Source: Cellvibrio sp. KY-YJ-3 (GTDB lineage: Bacteria > Pseudomonadota > Gammaproteobacteria > Pseudomonadales > Cellvibrionaceae). From it: DNA of 64,000 bases. The DNA lies in NCBI RefSeq assembly GCF_008806955.1, contig NZ_CP031727.1, positions 620,001 through 684,000 of the forward strand, read 5' to 3'. This document shows, one piece after another, positions 54,492 to 64,000 of this stretch (position 1 is the stretch's first letter; every line of letters begins with the position of its first letter). The notes below the pieces were generated by a model. It made no database searches and was not told the DNA's origin. It saw only the letters and a program-made list of their open reading frames with translations. Made by a program: the position numbers and the translations under genes.

Positions 54492-55928
54492 ATGAAAAAA
54501 TCACTAGAACAGATTATTGGCGAGAGCGGCATCAGCTTTGGCACTTCCGGTGCACGCGGTCTGGTGAGCGACTTTAGCGACGATGTTGTCGCAAGCTTTG
54601 CACAAAGTTTCCTGAGAGTCATGCAGGGCGAATTTCACGTTAGCCGTGTCGCGATTGGTATTGATAATCGCCCCAGCAGTCCGGCCATGGCCGCCGCCTG
54701 CGCGGGTGCTGCCCAGGCATTAGGTATCGCCGTGGATTACTACGGTATTCTGCCCACGCCAGCACTGGCCTATCAGGCAATGCAAGACAGTGTGCCGGCA
54801 ATTATGGTAACCGGCAGCCATATCCCTTTTGATCGCAACGGCCTGAAGTTTTATCGACCCACCGGTGAAATTACCAAGGCCGATGAGCTGGCAATTGTTA
54901 GCACTGATAGCGAATTGACGAGCTATACAGCCGCATTACCCGCAATCAACCCGCTGGCTGCCGCGAACTATATCCAGCGTTACCGCGATGTTTTTGCCCC
55001 CGGCATTATGCAGGGTTTGCATATCGGCCTCTATGAACACTCAAGCGCCGGGCGCGATCTCTACGCCGACCTGTTCCGCAGCTTGGGCGCGCAAGTCACC
55101 AGCCTGGAGCGCACCGATACTTTTGTGCCCATCGACACCGAAGCTGTAGCCGAGGCCGATGTACAAAAAGGCCGCCGCTGGTCAAAGGAATATCGGTTTG
55201 ATGCGCTTTTTTCCACCGATGGTGACGGCGATAGACCACTGATCGCCGATGAAAATGGCCAGTGGCTGCGCGGGGACATTGTCGGATTGCTCTGCGCGCG
55301 CCAACTGGGGATCAGCGCCCTGGCGGTTCCCGTTAGCTGCAATACCGCCATCGAGAAATGTGGCGCCTTTGCCAAGGTGACTCGCACCAAAATTGGCTCG
55401 CCCTATGTGATTGCAGCGCTGGAAGAACTCGCGCCGCACTTCTCAGCCATTGCCGGCTTTGAAGCGAACGGCGGCTTTTTATTAGGCTCGGATGTGCAAC
55501 TCAATGGCAAACTACTGAAAGCCCTGCCCACCCGCGATGCCCTGTTGCCGGGCATCGCCTTGATTGCGGCAGCGGCCAACACCAAACTCTCAGCTCAAGT
55601 TGCCACCCTGCCAGCGCGCTTCACCGCCAGCGATAGAATCCAAAACATCCCCACCAGCAATAGCAAAGCTTTTCTGGCTGAAGCCAGTGAGGATCAGTCA
55701 GCCCTGTTAAACCTGCTGGAGATGAGCAGTAAAACTGTCGATTCCATCAATACTACCGACGGCCTGCGCATCAGCTTTCACGAAGGTGAGATTATCCACC
55801 TGCGCCCATCGGGTAACGCCCCGGAGCTGCGTTGTTATGCCGAAGCGGACAACCAAAAAACCGCTGCCACATTGGTGAAAAACGTACTTGATAAACTTCA
55901 GGTTAGATTGACCCAAACATCGACCTGA
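54492..55928 (+). CDS. manB: Phosphomannomutase
   Basis: This 478-residue alpha-D-phosphohexomutase has the phosphoserine loop VTGSHIPFDRNGLKFY, where TGSHIP is an unusual form of the common TASHNP, and the Mg-binding DGDGDRP. The substrate-specificity loop is GFEANGGF and the phosphate-binding end is RPSGNAPELR. It interconverts mannose-6-P and mannose-1-P, feeding ManC. The ATG at 54492 begins a clean family N-terminus (KKSLEQIIGESGISFGTSGARG). Phosphoglucomutase activity is possible. Confidence 0.88.
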   Translation: MKKSLEQIIGESGISFGTSGARGLVSDFSDDVVASFAQSFLRVMQGEFHVSRVAIGIDNRPSSPAMAAACAGAAQALGIAVDYYGILPTPALAYQAMQDSVPAIMVTGSHIPFDRNGLKFYRPTGEITKADELAIVSTDSELTSYTAALPAINPLAAANYIQRYRDVFAPGIMQGLHIGLYEHSSAGRDLYADLFRSLGAQVTSLERTDTFVPIDTEAVAEADVQKGRRWSKEYRFDALFSTDGDGDRPLIADENGQWLRGDIVGLLCARQLGISALAVPVSCNTAIEKCGAFAKVTRTKIGSPYVIAALEELAPHFSAIAGFEANGGFLLGSDVQLNGKLLKALPTRDALLPGIALIAAAANTKLSAQVATLPARFTASDRIQNIPTSNSKAFLAEASEDQSALLNLLEMSSKTVDSINTTDGLRISFHEGEIIHLRPSGNAPELRCYAEADNQKTAATLVKNVLDKLQVRLTQTST

Positions 55929-55989
55929 ATATGAACCGTTTTTTCTTTTTGTCTTATAAAGCATCTTATTTACAAGGAATAAACTCACC

Positions 55990-57315
55990 ATGAAAGTTAC
56001 CGTATTTGGAATTGGTTATGTTGGCTTGGTACAAGCCGCAATTCTCGCCGAAGTAGGCCACGATGTTGTCTGCGTCGATGTGGATGCTGACAAAGTGGAA
56101 GCCTTGAAGAAAGGCCAGATCCCTATTTACGAGCCAGGCCTGGAACCCTTGGTAAAAGAAAACTTCGCCGCAGGCCGACTGAGCTTCACTATCGACGCCG
56201 CGTTGGGTGTTAAACACGGTGAAGTACAATTTATCGCTGTTGGTACACCGCCCGATGAAGACGGCTCCGCCGATTTGAAATATGTACTCGCGGTTGCCAG
56301 CACCATTGCCGAGCACATGGAGTCGCACAAGATTGTGGTGGATAAATCCACCGTTCCGGTAGGTACTGGTGACAGAGTCAAAGCCAAAATAGCCGAGGTG
56401 CTTGAAAGCAAGGGCAAATCGCAACTGACCTTTGATGTGATTTCCAACCCGGAATTCCTGAAAGAAGGTTCGGCAGTTGCCGACTGCATGAAGCCAGATC
56501 GCATCGTTATCGGCACTGACAACAAAGATGCCGAAGATGTGATGCGTGAACTCTATGCCCCCTTCAACCGCAACCACGAAAAAATTATCGTGATGGATGT
56601 GCGCAGCGCCGAGTTGACCAAATACGCCGCCAACTGCATGCTGGCCACCAAAATCAGCTTTATGAATGAAATGGCCAACCTCGCCGAAATTCTGGGTGCC
56701 GATATTGAAGCAGTACGTCACGGCATAGGCAGTGACCCCCGCATCGGCTACCACTTTATTTACCCCGGTGTTGGCTACGGTGGCTCCTGTTTCCCCAAAG
56801 ATGTTCAGGCGCTGATCCAGACTGCCGATCAAATCAAGTTCGATGCCAAAGTCTTAAAAGCGGTTGAAGCACGTAACAACGAACAAAAAACCACCTTGTT
56901 TGCCAAAATTAACAAGCACTTTAATGGTGACCTCAAAGGCAAAACCTTTGCATTGTGGGGCTTGAGCTTCAAACCCAATACTGACGACATGCGCGAAGCA
57001 CCCGCACGCGTACTGATGGAAGCGCTCTGGGAAGCTGGCGCCAAAGTGCAGGCATTCGACCCGGAAGCCATGAACGAAACCCAACGTATCTACGGCAATC
57101 GCGATGATCTGTTGCTCTGCGGCACTAAAGAAAGCGCCCTGAAACATGCCGATAGCCTGATAATTGTCACCGAATGGCAGGCCTTCCGCGCCCCGGATTT
57201 TGACCTAATCAAAAACATGCTCAGCCAAGCAACCATTTTTGATGGTCGCAATATGTACGACCCCAAACGCTTGGCAAAACGTGGTTTTACCTACTACTCT
57301 GTCGGCCGACAGTAA
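55990..57315 (+). CDS. ugd: UDP-glucose 6-dehydrogenase
   Basis: This 441-residue enzyme has NAD-binding [53 protein letters not shown] and catalytic Cys in [12 protein letters not shown]. It oxidises UDP-glucose to UDP-glucuronate, a likely precursor for the epimerase at 50.7 kb as well as this operon. AAGGAATAAACTCACC precedes the ATG. Typical length, no oddities. Confidence 0.93.
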   Translation: MKVTVFGIGYVGLVQAAILAEVGHDVVCVDVDADKVEALKKGQIPIYEPGLEPLVKENFAAGRLSFTIDAALGVKHGEVQFIAVGTPPDEDGSADLKYVLAVASTIAEHMESHKIVVDKSTVPVGTGDRVKAKIAEVLESKGKSQLTFDVISNPEFLKEGSAVADCMKPDRIVIGTDNKDAEDVMRELYAPFNRNHEKIIVMDVRSAELTKYAANCMLATKISFMNEMANLAEILGADIEAVRHGIGSDPRIGYHFIYPGVGYGGSCFPKDVQALIQTADQIKFDAKVLKAVEARNNEQKTTLFAKINKHFNGDLKGKTFALWGLSFKPNTDDMREAPARVLMEALWEAGAKVQAFDPEAMNETQRIYGNRDDLLLCGTKESALKHADSLIIVTEWQAFRAPDFDLIKNMLSQATIFDGRNMYDPKRLAKRGFTYYSVGRQ

Positions 57316-57339
57316 TTGCACTTCCTATAGGATTTTATT

Positions 57340-58407
57340 ATGAAAATTTTGGTTACCGGCGGCGCCGGATTTATCGGCTCTGCCGTCGTACGCCATATCA
57401 TCAATAACACCCAGTCCCGGGTAGTTAACTTGGATAAACTCACCTATGCTGGCAACTTGGAATCCTTGACCAGTATTGCTAGCAGTGAGCGGTACGCGTT
57501 TGAACAAGTTGATATTTGCGACCGCGCTGAACTGGATAGAGTGTTTGCCCAACACCAACCAGATGCAGTAATGCACTTGGCCGCCGAAAGCCATGTAGAC
57601 CGCTCTATTGATGGCCCCGCCGACTTTATTGAAACGAATATTGTTGGCACTTATCAGCTGCTGGAAGCTAGCCGTAGCTATTGGAAAGACTTGCCAGAGG
57701 CACGCAAAGCCGCGTTTCGCTTCCACCATATTTCAACCGATGAAGTCTATGGCGATTTGGAAGGGCCGGAGGATCTATTCACCGAAACCACCCCCTATGC
57801 ACCCAGCTCACCCTACTCTGCCAGCAAGGCCAGCTCGGATCATTTGGTGCGCGCTTGGCGCCGCACCTACGGCTTACCTACCGTTGTTACCAATTGCTCC
57901 AATAACTATGGCCCATATCACTTCCCCGAGAAACTAATCCCATTGGTTATTCTCAATGCGCTGGAAGGAAAACCTCTACCGGTTTATGGCAAAGGCAATC
58001 AAATCCGCGATTGGCTATTTGTAGAGGATCACGCTCGTGCACTGTACAAAGTTGTTACAGAAGGCAAAATTGGCGAGACTTATAATATTGGCGGCCACAA
58101 TGAGAAACAAAATATTGAGGTCGTGCATACTATCTGTGCACTGCTAGACGAATTGCGTCCGCTCAGCCAAACCGCATTAGGCATCAAAGCACACAAGGAT
58201 TTAATTACTTTTGTACAAGATCGCCCCGGTCATGACATTCGCTATGCAATAGATGCAAGCAAAATCCAGCGCGAACTCGGCTGGTCACCCGAGGAAACCT
58301 TTGAATCAGGTATCCGCAAAACGGTAATCTGGTATCTTGAAAACCTCAACTGGGCACAACGTGTCCAGGACGGCAGCTATCAACGCGAGCGTCTCGGCAC
58401 CCAATAA
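57340..58407 (+). CDS. rfbB: dTDP-glucose 4,6-dehydratase RfbB
   Basis: This 355-residue enzyme has the glycine loop [28 protein letters not shown], the catalytic TDEVYGDL and [15 protein letters not shown], then [14 protein letters not shown]. It makes dTDP-4-keto-6-deoxyglucose in dTDP-L-rhamnose synthesis. It is the first of the rfbBADC set. Confidence 0.95.
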   Translation: MKILVTGGAGFIGSAVVRHIINNTQSRVVNLDKLTYAGNLESLTSIASSERYAFEQVDICDRAELDRVFAQHQPDAVMHLAAESHVDRSIDGPADFIETNIVGTYQLLEASRSYWKDLPEARKAAFRFHHISTDEVYGDLEGPEDLFTETTPYAPSSPYSASKASSDHLVRAWRRTYGLPTVVTNCSNNYGPYHFPEKLIPLVILNALEGKPLPVYGKGNQIRDWLFVEDHARALYKVVTEGKIGETYNIGGHNEKQNIEVVHTICALLDELRPLSQTALGIKAHKDLITFVQDRPGHDIRYAIDASKIQRELGWSPEETFESGIRKTVIWYLENLNWAQRVQDGSYQRERLGTQ

Positions 58408-58417
58408 TCGATAATTA

Positions 58418-58445
58418 CTCATCGGTAAATCTACCTACCGATGAG
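58418..58445 (+). other. Hairpin between rfbB and rfbA
   Basis: CTCATCGGTA (58418-58427) and TACCGATGAG (58436-58445) form a perfect 10-bp stem with an 8-base loop. No T-run follows. It may stabilise or process the mRNA and so set relative expression of rfbB and rfbA. Confidence 0.6.
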
Positions 58446-58471
58446 CCATTTACAGAGCTTCAGGATTTTCT

Positions 58472-59347
58472 ATGAAAGGTATTATTCTTGCGGGGGGCAG
58501 CGGCACCCGCTTGCACCCTATTACCAAAGGTGTGTCAAAGCAGCTATTACCCATTTACGATAAGCCCATGATTTATTACCCGCTCTCAGTGCTGATGTTG
58601 GCGGGTATTCAGGACATACTCATCATTACTACCCCGGAAGATTCCGCTAGTTTTATGCGCCTATTGGGCGATGGATCCCAATACGGTATTCGCCTCAACT
58701 ACGCGGTGCAACCGAGCCCGGATGGCCTTGCCCAAGCCTTTATTATTGGCGAAGGGTTTATCGGTCAAGACAATGTCTGCCTGGTGCTGGGCGACAATAT
58801 TTATTACGGCCACGGGCTCACCCAAAGCCTGCAAAGTGCAGTAGCACGCAAAACTGGTGCCACCGTATTCGGCTATCACGTGAACGATCCCGAGCGTTTT
58901 GGTGTAGTTGAGTTTGACCAGCAGATGCGCGCAATCTCCATCGAAGAAAAACCCAAACAACCTAAATCCAACTATGCCGTGACCGGTTTGTATTTTTACG
59001 ACAACGACGTGATTGAAATCGCCAAAACCATCAAACCCTCCCATCGCGGTGAACTGGAAATCACCAGTGTGAATAATGCGTATTTGGAGCGCGGCGATTT
59101 AAACGTTGAACTACTGGGCCGCGGTTATGCCTGGTTGGACACTGGCACCCACGACAGCTTGCTCGAAGCGGGTCATTTTGTGCAAACCATCGAACATCGC
59201 CAAGGCTTAAAAGTGGCATGTCTGGAAGAGATAGGCTTTGTAAATAAGTGGATCAGCAAAGAGCAATTAATCGCCGAAGGCAAAGCACTTTCAAAAACAG
59301 GATACGGCCAATATCTGCTGAAAATTGCGGAGCAGTCCAAAGTATGA
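58472..59347 (+). CDS. rfbA: Glucose-1-phosphate thymidylyltransferase RfbA
   Basis: This 291-residue nucleotidyltransferase has [68 protein letters not shown] and [17 protein letters not shown]. It makes dTDP-glucose. Its TGA overlaps the rfbD ATG by 4 bp. Confidence 0.95.
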   Translation: MKGIILAGGSGTRLHPITKGVSKQLLPIYDKPMIYYPLSVLMLAGIQDILIITTPEDSASFMRLLGDGSQYGIRLNYAVQPSPDGLAQAFIIGEGFIGQDNVCLVLGDNIYYGHGLTQSLQSAVARKTGATVFGYHVNDPERFGVVEFDQQMRAISIEEKPKQPKSNYAVTGLYFYDNDVIEIAKTIKPSHRGELEITSVNNAYLERGDLNVELLGRGYAWLDTGTHDSLLEAGHFVQTIEHRQGLKVACLEEIGFVNKWISKEQLIAEGKALSKTGYGQYLLKIAEQSKV

Positions 59348-60225
59348 AAATTTTAGTGACTGGTGCCAATGGTCAAGTGGGGCATTGTTTACAACAGCAA
59401 TTGCACAAAAATGGTTGGGATTTTGTCGCACTCACACGCGCCGAACTGGATATTAGCAATGCCCCAGCCGTTGATGCCGCCATCGCCCACATTCAGCCTG
59501 ATGTGATCATCAATGCCGCCGCTTACACCGCGGTAGATAAAGCTGAGCAAGAACAAGAGCTCGCTTATGCAATTAATCGCGATGGTCCCGCCAACCTCGC
59601 CCGCGCGGCAAAAAATAGCGGCGCCGCAATATTGCATATTTCAACCGACTACGTGTTTGCAGGTGATGCAGCAGACACCTACAGCGAAGACGATGCCACC
59701 TCCCCACAAGGGGTGTACGGCAAAAGTAAATTGGAAGGCGAGCAGGCGGTTGCTGCAGCCAACGATAAACATATTATTTTGCGCACCGCCTGGGTATTTG
59801 GCGAACATGGCAACAACTTTGTTAAAACCATGATTCGCTTGGGCAGTAGCCGAGATACGCTCGGTATAGTAGCCGATCAAGAAGGTGGCCCCACCTATGC
59901 GGGCGACATTGCCGGTGCGCTGTTAAGTATCGTTAAACATTACGTAGCAGGCAACCCAACCTCGTGGGGCATTTATCATTACTCAGGCGCACCGCACATC
60001 AGCTGGTTTGGTTTTGCGCAGCAGATTTTTACCGAGGTAGCACAGGCGGAGCTTTATAATAAAGCCGTTCCGCAACTCAACGCCATCACCACTGCAGACT
60101 ACCCCACTCCCGCAAAACGCCCAGCCAATTCCAAACTCAATTGCGACAAAATCGCGCAAGCATTCGGTATAAGCCCGAGCGATTGGCAATCCGCATTAAA
60201 AAACATTGGCGCCTATTCCGCCTAA
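59344..60225 (+). CDS. rfbD: dTDP-4-dehydrorhamnose reductase RfbD
   Basis: This 293-residue enzyme has the N-terminus [39 protein letters not shown] and the catalytic YGKSKLEGE. It makes dTDP-L-rhamnose. The ATG at 59344 overlaps the rfbA stop; the longer frame would lie inside rfbA. Confidence 0.94.
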   Translation: MKILVTGANGQVGHCLQQQLHKNGWDFVALTRAELDISNAPAVDAAIAHIQPDVIINAAAYTAVDKAEQEQELAYAINRDGPANLARAAKNSGAAILHISTDYVFAGDAADTYSEDDATSPQGVYGKSKLEGEQAVAAANDKHIILRTAWVFGEHGNNFVKTMIRLGSSRDTLGIVADQEGGPTYAGDIAGALLSIVKHYVAGNPTSWGIYHYSGAPHISWFGFAQQIFTEVAQAELYNKAVPQLNAITTADYPTPAKRPANSKLNCDKIAQAFGISPSDWQSALKNIGAYSA

Positions 60226-60234
60226 GGTCAGAGC

Positions 60235-60783
60235 ATGAACTTTATTAAAACTGATATTCCCGACGTTATTATTTTTGAACCTAAAGTATTTGGCGATGAA
60301 CGCGGGTTTTTTCTGGAAAGCTTCAATCAAAAAAAATTTGAAGAAGCCACTGGTTTAAAACGCGAATTCGTACAAGACAATCATTCCAAATCCAGCAAAG
60401 GTGTACTGCGCGGTCTGCATTATCAATTACCGCCTATGGCACAAGGCAAATTAGTACGTGTGGTGCAAGGTGAAGTGTTTGATGTAGCAGTGGATATTCG
60501 TAAATCCTCCCCCACTTTTGGGCAATGGGTTGGTGTAATTCTCTCAGCAGAAAACAAACGTCAGCTATGGGTTCCTGAAGGTTTTGCGCATGGCTTTTTG
60601 ACCTTAAGTGAAAGCGCCGAATTCTTATACAAGACAACCAATTACTACTCCCCACAACATGAAGCCTGCTTGCTATGGAATGATCCACAATTAAACATTT
60701 CATGGCCCACTACTCTGCCACCTATTCTTGCCGCAAAAGATGCGCAAGGAAAACTTTTCGATGAAGGAACTTTATTTGCATGA
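60235..60783 (+). CDS. rfbC: dTDP-4-dehydrorhamnose 3,5-epimerase RfbC
   Basis: This 182-residue cupin epimerase has FLESFNQKKFEEATG, VLRGLHYQLPPMAQGKLVRVVQGEVFDVAVDIRKSSPTFG and FAHGFLTLSE. The catalytic His is in RGLHYQ. It acts before RfbD in the pathway. Its TGA overlaps the permease ATG by 4 bp. Confidence 0.95.
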   Translation: MNFIKTDIPDVIIFEPKVFGDERGFFLESFNQKKFEEATGLKREFVQDNHSKSSKGVLRGLHYQLPPMAQGKLVRVVQGEVFDVAVDIRKSSPTFGQWVGVILSAENKRQLWVPEGFAHGFLTLSESAEFLYKTTNYYSPQHEACLLWNDPQLNISWPTTLPPILAAKDAQGKLFDEGTLFA

Positions 60784-61610
60784 ACCCAAATATGGAAAGC
60801 CCTACATCGATTAAATCCTTAATCGGCTCCTTAATATCAAACCGGGGATTAGTTTCACAAATTGTTAGACAGCAAATTGTGGGGAAATACCGCGGCTCCT
60901 ATATTGGGATTTTATGGCCGCTGCTAAATCCAATATTCATGTTGGTTGTCTACACATTTGTATTTTCGATTGTCCTCAAAGTTCGCTGGAGTGGTGACAT
61001 ATCAGAAAGCAAACTGCAATTTGCATTCATCCTATTTACAGGAATGCTTATCCACGGCTTGTTTGCAGAAGTTATTAACAAGGCTCCTTCGCTTATACTG
61101 CTCAACGCGAATTACGTTAAAAAAGTCATTTTTCCTCTAGAGATACTCGCGCTCACTAACTTCCTAGAGGGTCTATTTAATTTTTCGGTAGGGATGCTCG
61201 TCCTACTCATTGGCATGATTGTTTTTCACGATCAAATTACTTGGACAATTATCTTCTTACCCATCATTTTAATTCCATATTTCATGCTGTTACTGGGCTT
61301 GATCTGGTTCATCGCCTCGCTCGGGGTATTTGTTCGCGATATTGCACAGGGAATCAATGTATTAACAACTGTTTTGCTTTTCCTCAGCCCAATCTTTTAC
61401 TCAAAAAATGCTTTGCCGCCTGAATTTCAATGGTTAATGAATATCAATCCCTTAACATTTATCATTGAACAATCACGCGATGTGCTCATTTGGGGGAAAT
61501 TACCAAACTGGCAAGGGCTAGGTGTCTATTCACTTCTGTCAGGATTAACCATGTGGATTGGATATTACTGGTTTCAGAAAACCAGAAAAGGATTTGCTGA
61601 TGTCATCTAA
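60780..61610 (+). CDS. wzm: Polysaccharide ABC transporter permease (Wzm)
   Basis: This 276-residue ABC-2 type permease has six membrane helices. The N-terminal amphipathic part (RGLVSQIVRQQIVGKYRGSYIGILWPLLNP) is a signature of Wzm/KpsM-type exporters. It exports undecaprenyl-linked O-antigen with the ATPase encoded next. Overlaps on both sides imply tight coupling. Confidence 0.9.
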   Translation: MNPNMESPTSIKSLIGSLISNRGLVSQIVRQQIVGKYRGSYIGILWPLLNPIFMLVVYTFVFSIVLKVRWSGDISESKLQFAFILFTGMLIHGLFAEVINKAPSLILLNANYVKKVIFPLEILALTNFLEGLFNFSVGMLVLLIGMIVFHDQITWTIIFLPIILIPYFMLLLGLIWFIASLGVFVRDIAQGINVLTTVLLFLSPIFYSKNALPPEFQWLMNINPLTFIIEQSRDVLIWGKLPNWQGLGVYSLLSGLTMWIGYYWFQKTRKGFADVI

Positions 61611-62958
61611 TACCCATTCCATTACCGTCTCTAATCTCAGTAAATGTTATCTTATATACGAGACCCCCACGGACAGGTTGAAACAGTTTTTATTACCGCG
61701 CTACGATTCTCTTGTAAAAAAGAACGCGCGTAAATTCTATAAAGAATTTTGGGCATTAAAAAACGTCTCTTTCAATATTAGAAAAGGAGAAACCGTAGGT
61801 ATTATAGGTAAAAATGGATCAGGGAAATCCACCTTGCTGCAAATGATCTGCGGAACATTATCTCCAACCGCCGGGCAAATAGAAATCCAGGGTAGAATTG
61901 CTGCACTACTCGAATTAGGTTCGGGTTTTAATCCTGAGTTTACCGGCAGGGAAAACATTTACATGAATGCCGCTATTCTGGGCATAGGCAAAGATGAGAT
62001 TGAAGCGAAATTTGAACAAATAGTGGCATTTGCTGATATCGGCGACTTTATCGAGAGGCCAGTCAAAACTTATTCCAGCGGCATGTATGTGCGACTGGCA
62101 TTTTCCGTCGCCGTCCATGTTGAGCCTGACATTTTGGTCATTGACGAAGCTTTGTCAGTAGGTGACGAGCTTTTTCAACGGAAATGCTTTTCCAAAATTG
62201 AAAGCATACGTGCATCGGGAGCAACTATATTATTTGTCTCCCACTCAGCATCATCAATAGTTGAATTATGCGATAGAGCTATTCTAATCGACAATGGAGA
62301 TTTTTTAATAGATGGTGCACCAAAGGATGTTGTAAATCGATACCAAAAACTTCTTTATGCCCCTGCACACGAAAAGACAGCAATAATTAGTGAGATCAAA
62401 CAACAAGCTCAGATTCAAGCCCTTGAACCACATTCTGAAATTCGCGAAAGTGCCCATGAAGAACTGGTCGAAACATATGATCCAAGCCTGATTCCTGCCA
62501 GTGCATTTGAATATGTAGCTCGCGGTGCATTAATACAATCACCATGTATTACGACGCTCGACGGAATTCAGGTTAATGGTTTAGTGACGGGTAGGAAATA
62601 TCGGTATAGCTATAAAGTTGTGTTCGACGAAGCAGCATTTGATGTGCGGTTTGGTATGTTGATAAAAAGCACATCTGGTTTGGAACTTGGGGGAAGTATT
62701 AGCGCCTCCACACGCGATCAATCTATTCGCTTTATCGAAGCGGGAGCAACCCTCGCGGTAGAGTTTACGTTCGACTGTCATTTGAACCCGGGCGTATATT
62801 TCCTAAATGCTGGTGTACTGGGCTCTATCGATCAGGAAGAAACATTTCTGCACAGAAAAATAGATGTTATCGCGTTCAGGGTTCTGCCACAAAAGCTGTC
62901 CACCTCTACAGAATTTATTGATTTCAATTGTTGTCCCTCGGTAAGAATAGATGACTAA
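61600..62958 (+). CDS. wzt: Polysaccharide ABC transporter ATP-binding protein with carbohydrate-binding tail (Wzt)
   Basis: This 452-residue protein has an N-terminal ATPase (1-260) with GKNGSGKSTLLQMICG, the signature TYSSGMYVRLAFSVAV and the Walker B ILVIDEALSVGD. The C-terminal part (about 290-452) matches the Wzt_C type beta-sandwich that binds the glycan end (VNGLVTGRKYRYSYKVVF, YFLNAGVLGS). Such proteins couple export to recognition of a terminal cap. The ATG overlaps the wzm stop; the longer frame lies inside wzm. Confidence 0.9.
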   Translation: MSSNTHSITVSNLSKCYLIYETPTDRLKQFLLPRYDSLVKKNARKFYKEFWALKNVSFNIRKGETVGIIGKNGSGKSTLLQMICGTLSPTAGQIEIQGRIAALLELGSGFNPEFTGRENIYMNAAILGIGKDEIEAKFEQIVAFADIGDFIERPVKTYSSGMYVRLAFSVAVHVEPDILVIDEALSVGDELFQRKCFSKIESIRASGATILFVSHSASSIVELCDRAILIDNGDFLIDGAPKDVVNRYQKLLYAPAHEKTAIISEIKQQAQIQALEPHSEIRESAHEELVETYDPSLIPASAFEYVARGALIQSPCITTLDGIQVNGLVTGRKYRYSYKVVFDEAAFDVRFGMLIKSTSGLELGGSISASTRDQSIRFIEAGATLAVEFTFDCHLNPGVYFLNAGVLGSIDQEETFLHRKIDVIAFRVLPQKLSTSTEFIDFNCCPSVRIDD

Positions 62959-64000
62959 TTTATTTAATGATTTACTTATTTCCGCCCCCAATCATAATGG
63001 CGGCCTTTTTTTTATATCAGAGCGTAAATTCGTCAGAATAGATACGTTAGGTACCTGCGGTATTCTTTTTGAAAAAGGAAAACTTGTACGAGGCGTGCAA
63101 CCTGACAAAGCGGTTATTTATGCAACTCAACAGGACGAACAGAACAAAGAAATAAGTGACTTACAAGATATTCATGACATTTTTTATTTAAGTGGAAGTT
63201 ACTATATTGTTTGCACGATGACCAATGAAATAATTCAGGCCGACAGCAACCTGAATGAAGTTAGACGCTGGCGCTTCCCGGGAGAAGCAGACTCAATGCA
63301 TATCAATTGCGTTGGCACATGGAATGAAAGAATTATTTTTTCCGCTTTTGGTGATTTTCACCTTCATCGCGGTTACAAAGAAGATTCCACCAGAAAAGGA
63401 TTTGTTCGTGACCTGCTTACCGGTGAGACGTTAATTTCGGGACTATCACAACCACATAGCCTGGCACAGCATGGCAACAATTTAATTCTGGCTAATTCCC
63501 AACAACATGAAATTGCAGAATATCTTCCCAACGGCGAGTTATTGCGAATGAAGAAAATGCCCGGATATACCCGTGGCTTGACTATCATCGATAACATTTT
63601 GTACGTTGGCCTTAGCAAAAGCCGTAATAGCCAAGAGAATACCCAATCAACTGCCAGCTTGGTAGCAGTTGACCTTGCTAATTTCGAAATTCTAGAATCT
63701 ATTGAGGCTCCATGTGACGAAATTTATTCCATAATTTTATTAGAAAAAAATACTCTAAGAGACAATATAGAAGGCCTATTTACCTATGCACTGGAAAAAG
63801 CAACGGAAAAAGTATCAATTACACTGAAAAATGCTGAAGCAGTTGTATTAGCAGATCAAAAAAATGAATTTGATATAGAAATCCGCGAAATTACAAAAAA
63901 ATGGGAAATGGCCCAAGAACAGTGGAACGCCCACCGCACTCAATTGGAAATAGCCATCCATAGCATCAGGAACGAGCGAGATGCATCAATTGCAAAAAGC
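62951..64000 (+). CDS. DUF4915-like protein, start of a longer gene running off the edge
   Basis: The frame is open for 350 codons from an ATG overlapping the wzt stop by 8 bp to the end of the window. The beta-rich part contains SQPHSLAQHGNNLILANSQ and MPGYTRGLTIIDNILYVGLSKSR. These match my knowledge of DUF4915/TIGR03032 proteins, which show PHSP..., GxTRGL and VGLSxxR blocks. From about residue 285 the sequence becomes a charged coiled coil (EIREITKKWEMAQEQWNAHRTQLE), which suggests a linker to another domain such as a glycosyltransferase or methyltransferase outside the window. Function unknown; position suggests O-antigen capping or modification. Confidence 0.65.
   Translation, partial: MTNLFNDLLISAPNHNGGLFFISERKFVRIDTLGTCGILFEKGKLVRGVQPDKAVIYATQQDEQNKEISDLQDIHDIFYLSGSYYIVCTMTNEIIQADSNLNEVRRWRFPGEADSMHINCVGTWNERIIFSAFGDFHLHRGYKEDSTRKGFVRDLLTGETLISGLSQPHSLAQHGNNLILANSQQHEIAEYLPNGELLRMKKMPGYTRGLTIIDNILYVGLSKSRNSQENTQSTASLVAVDLANFEILESIEAPCDEIYSIILLEKNTLRDNIEGLFTYALEKATEKVSITLKNAEAVVLADQKNEFDIEIREITKKWEMAQEQWNAHRTQLEIAIHSIRNERDASIAKS

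Noticed and set aside
55966-56832. A 288-codon open frame opposite ugd
   Set aside because: It is antisense to a complete, well-conserved gene, has no ribosome binding site, and reflects codon structure of ugd.

Overview
The window reads as chromosome of a gammaproteobacterium, most likely Cellvibrio or a close relative in the Cellvibrionaceae. This is inferred from gammaproteobacterial housekeeping genes (glnK-amtB, ubiK, comM, rep, a cytochrome c5), a polyserine-linker lipoprotein of the kind common in plant-wall-degrading Cellvibrio and Saccharophagus, and a large TonB-dependent receptor of the Xanthomonas/Caulobacter type. No insertion sequence, prophage or CRISPR array was seen.

Layout. 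Positions 1-4.5 kb hold the start of amtB, glnK with a sigma-54 type promoter, ubiK, comM and a REC-GGDEF-EAL signalling protein. Positions 4.7-11 kb hold rep, a TonB-dependent receptor preceded by two copies of an inverted repeat, and cytochrome c5. From 11.2 to 18.0 kb come the PrsK/PrsR two-component pair, a polyserine lipoprotein with two fibronectin-III-like domains, an OafA-type acyltransferase, and a PEP-CTERM protein with a clear -24/-12 promoter. From 49.2 kb back to 18.1 kb, all on the minus strand, lies a 22-gene exosortase A (XrtA)-type exopolysaccharide locus. In transcription order it encodes an initiating sugar transferase, export lipoprotein, chain-length protein, a degenerate tyrosine-kinase-like ATPase, an outer-membrane barrel, PrsT, an exosortase/EpsI fusion, glycosyltransferases, a CapK-like adenylating enzyme, a secreted protein of unknown function, a polysaccharide deacetylase, an FkbH-like protein, an O-antigen ligase/polymerase, a flippase, an asparagine-synthase-like amidotransferase and a GNAT/CelD fusion. 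Two internal terminators split it into three probable transcription units.

From 49.4 kb rightward, on the plus strand, come sugar-nucleotide genes (a TviB/WbpO-type dehydrogenase, a UDP-glucuronate epimerase-like enzyme, and an XrtA-type deacetylase), then tRNA-Arg(CCG). Next is an O-antigen-type operon: GDP-mannose (manC, manB), UDP-glucuronate (ugd) and dTDP-rhamnose (rfbBADC) synthesis, followed by the Wzm/Wzt ABC exporter and the start of a DUF4915-like protein that runs off the window.

How it fits together (inference). The plus-strand genes supply nucleotide sugars. The minus-strand locus assembles, decorates, flips, polymerises and exports an extracellular polysaccharide and carries the exosortase that processes PEP-CTERM proteins. 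PrsK/PrsR with sigma-54 probably switches on the PEP-CTERM substrate, while the biosynthetic operon appears to use sigma-70 type promoters. The ABC exporter indicates a second, separate polysaccharide next door. Several start codons were moved from the longest open frame because the upstream ATG lies inside a likely -10 box or because a good ribosome binding site precedes a later ATG, GTG or TTG.
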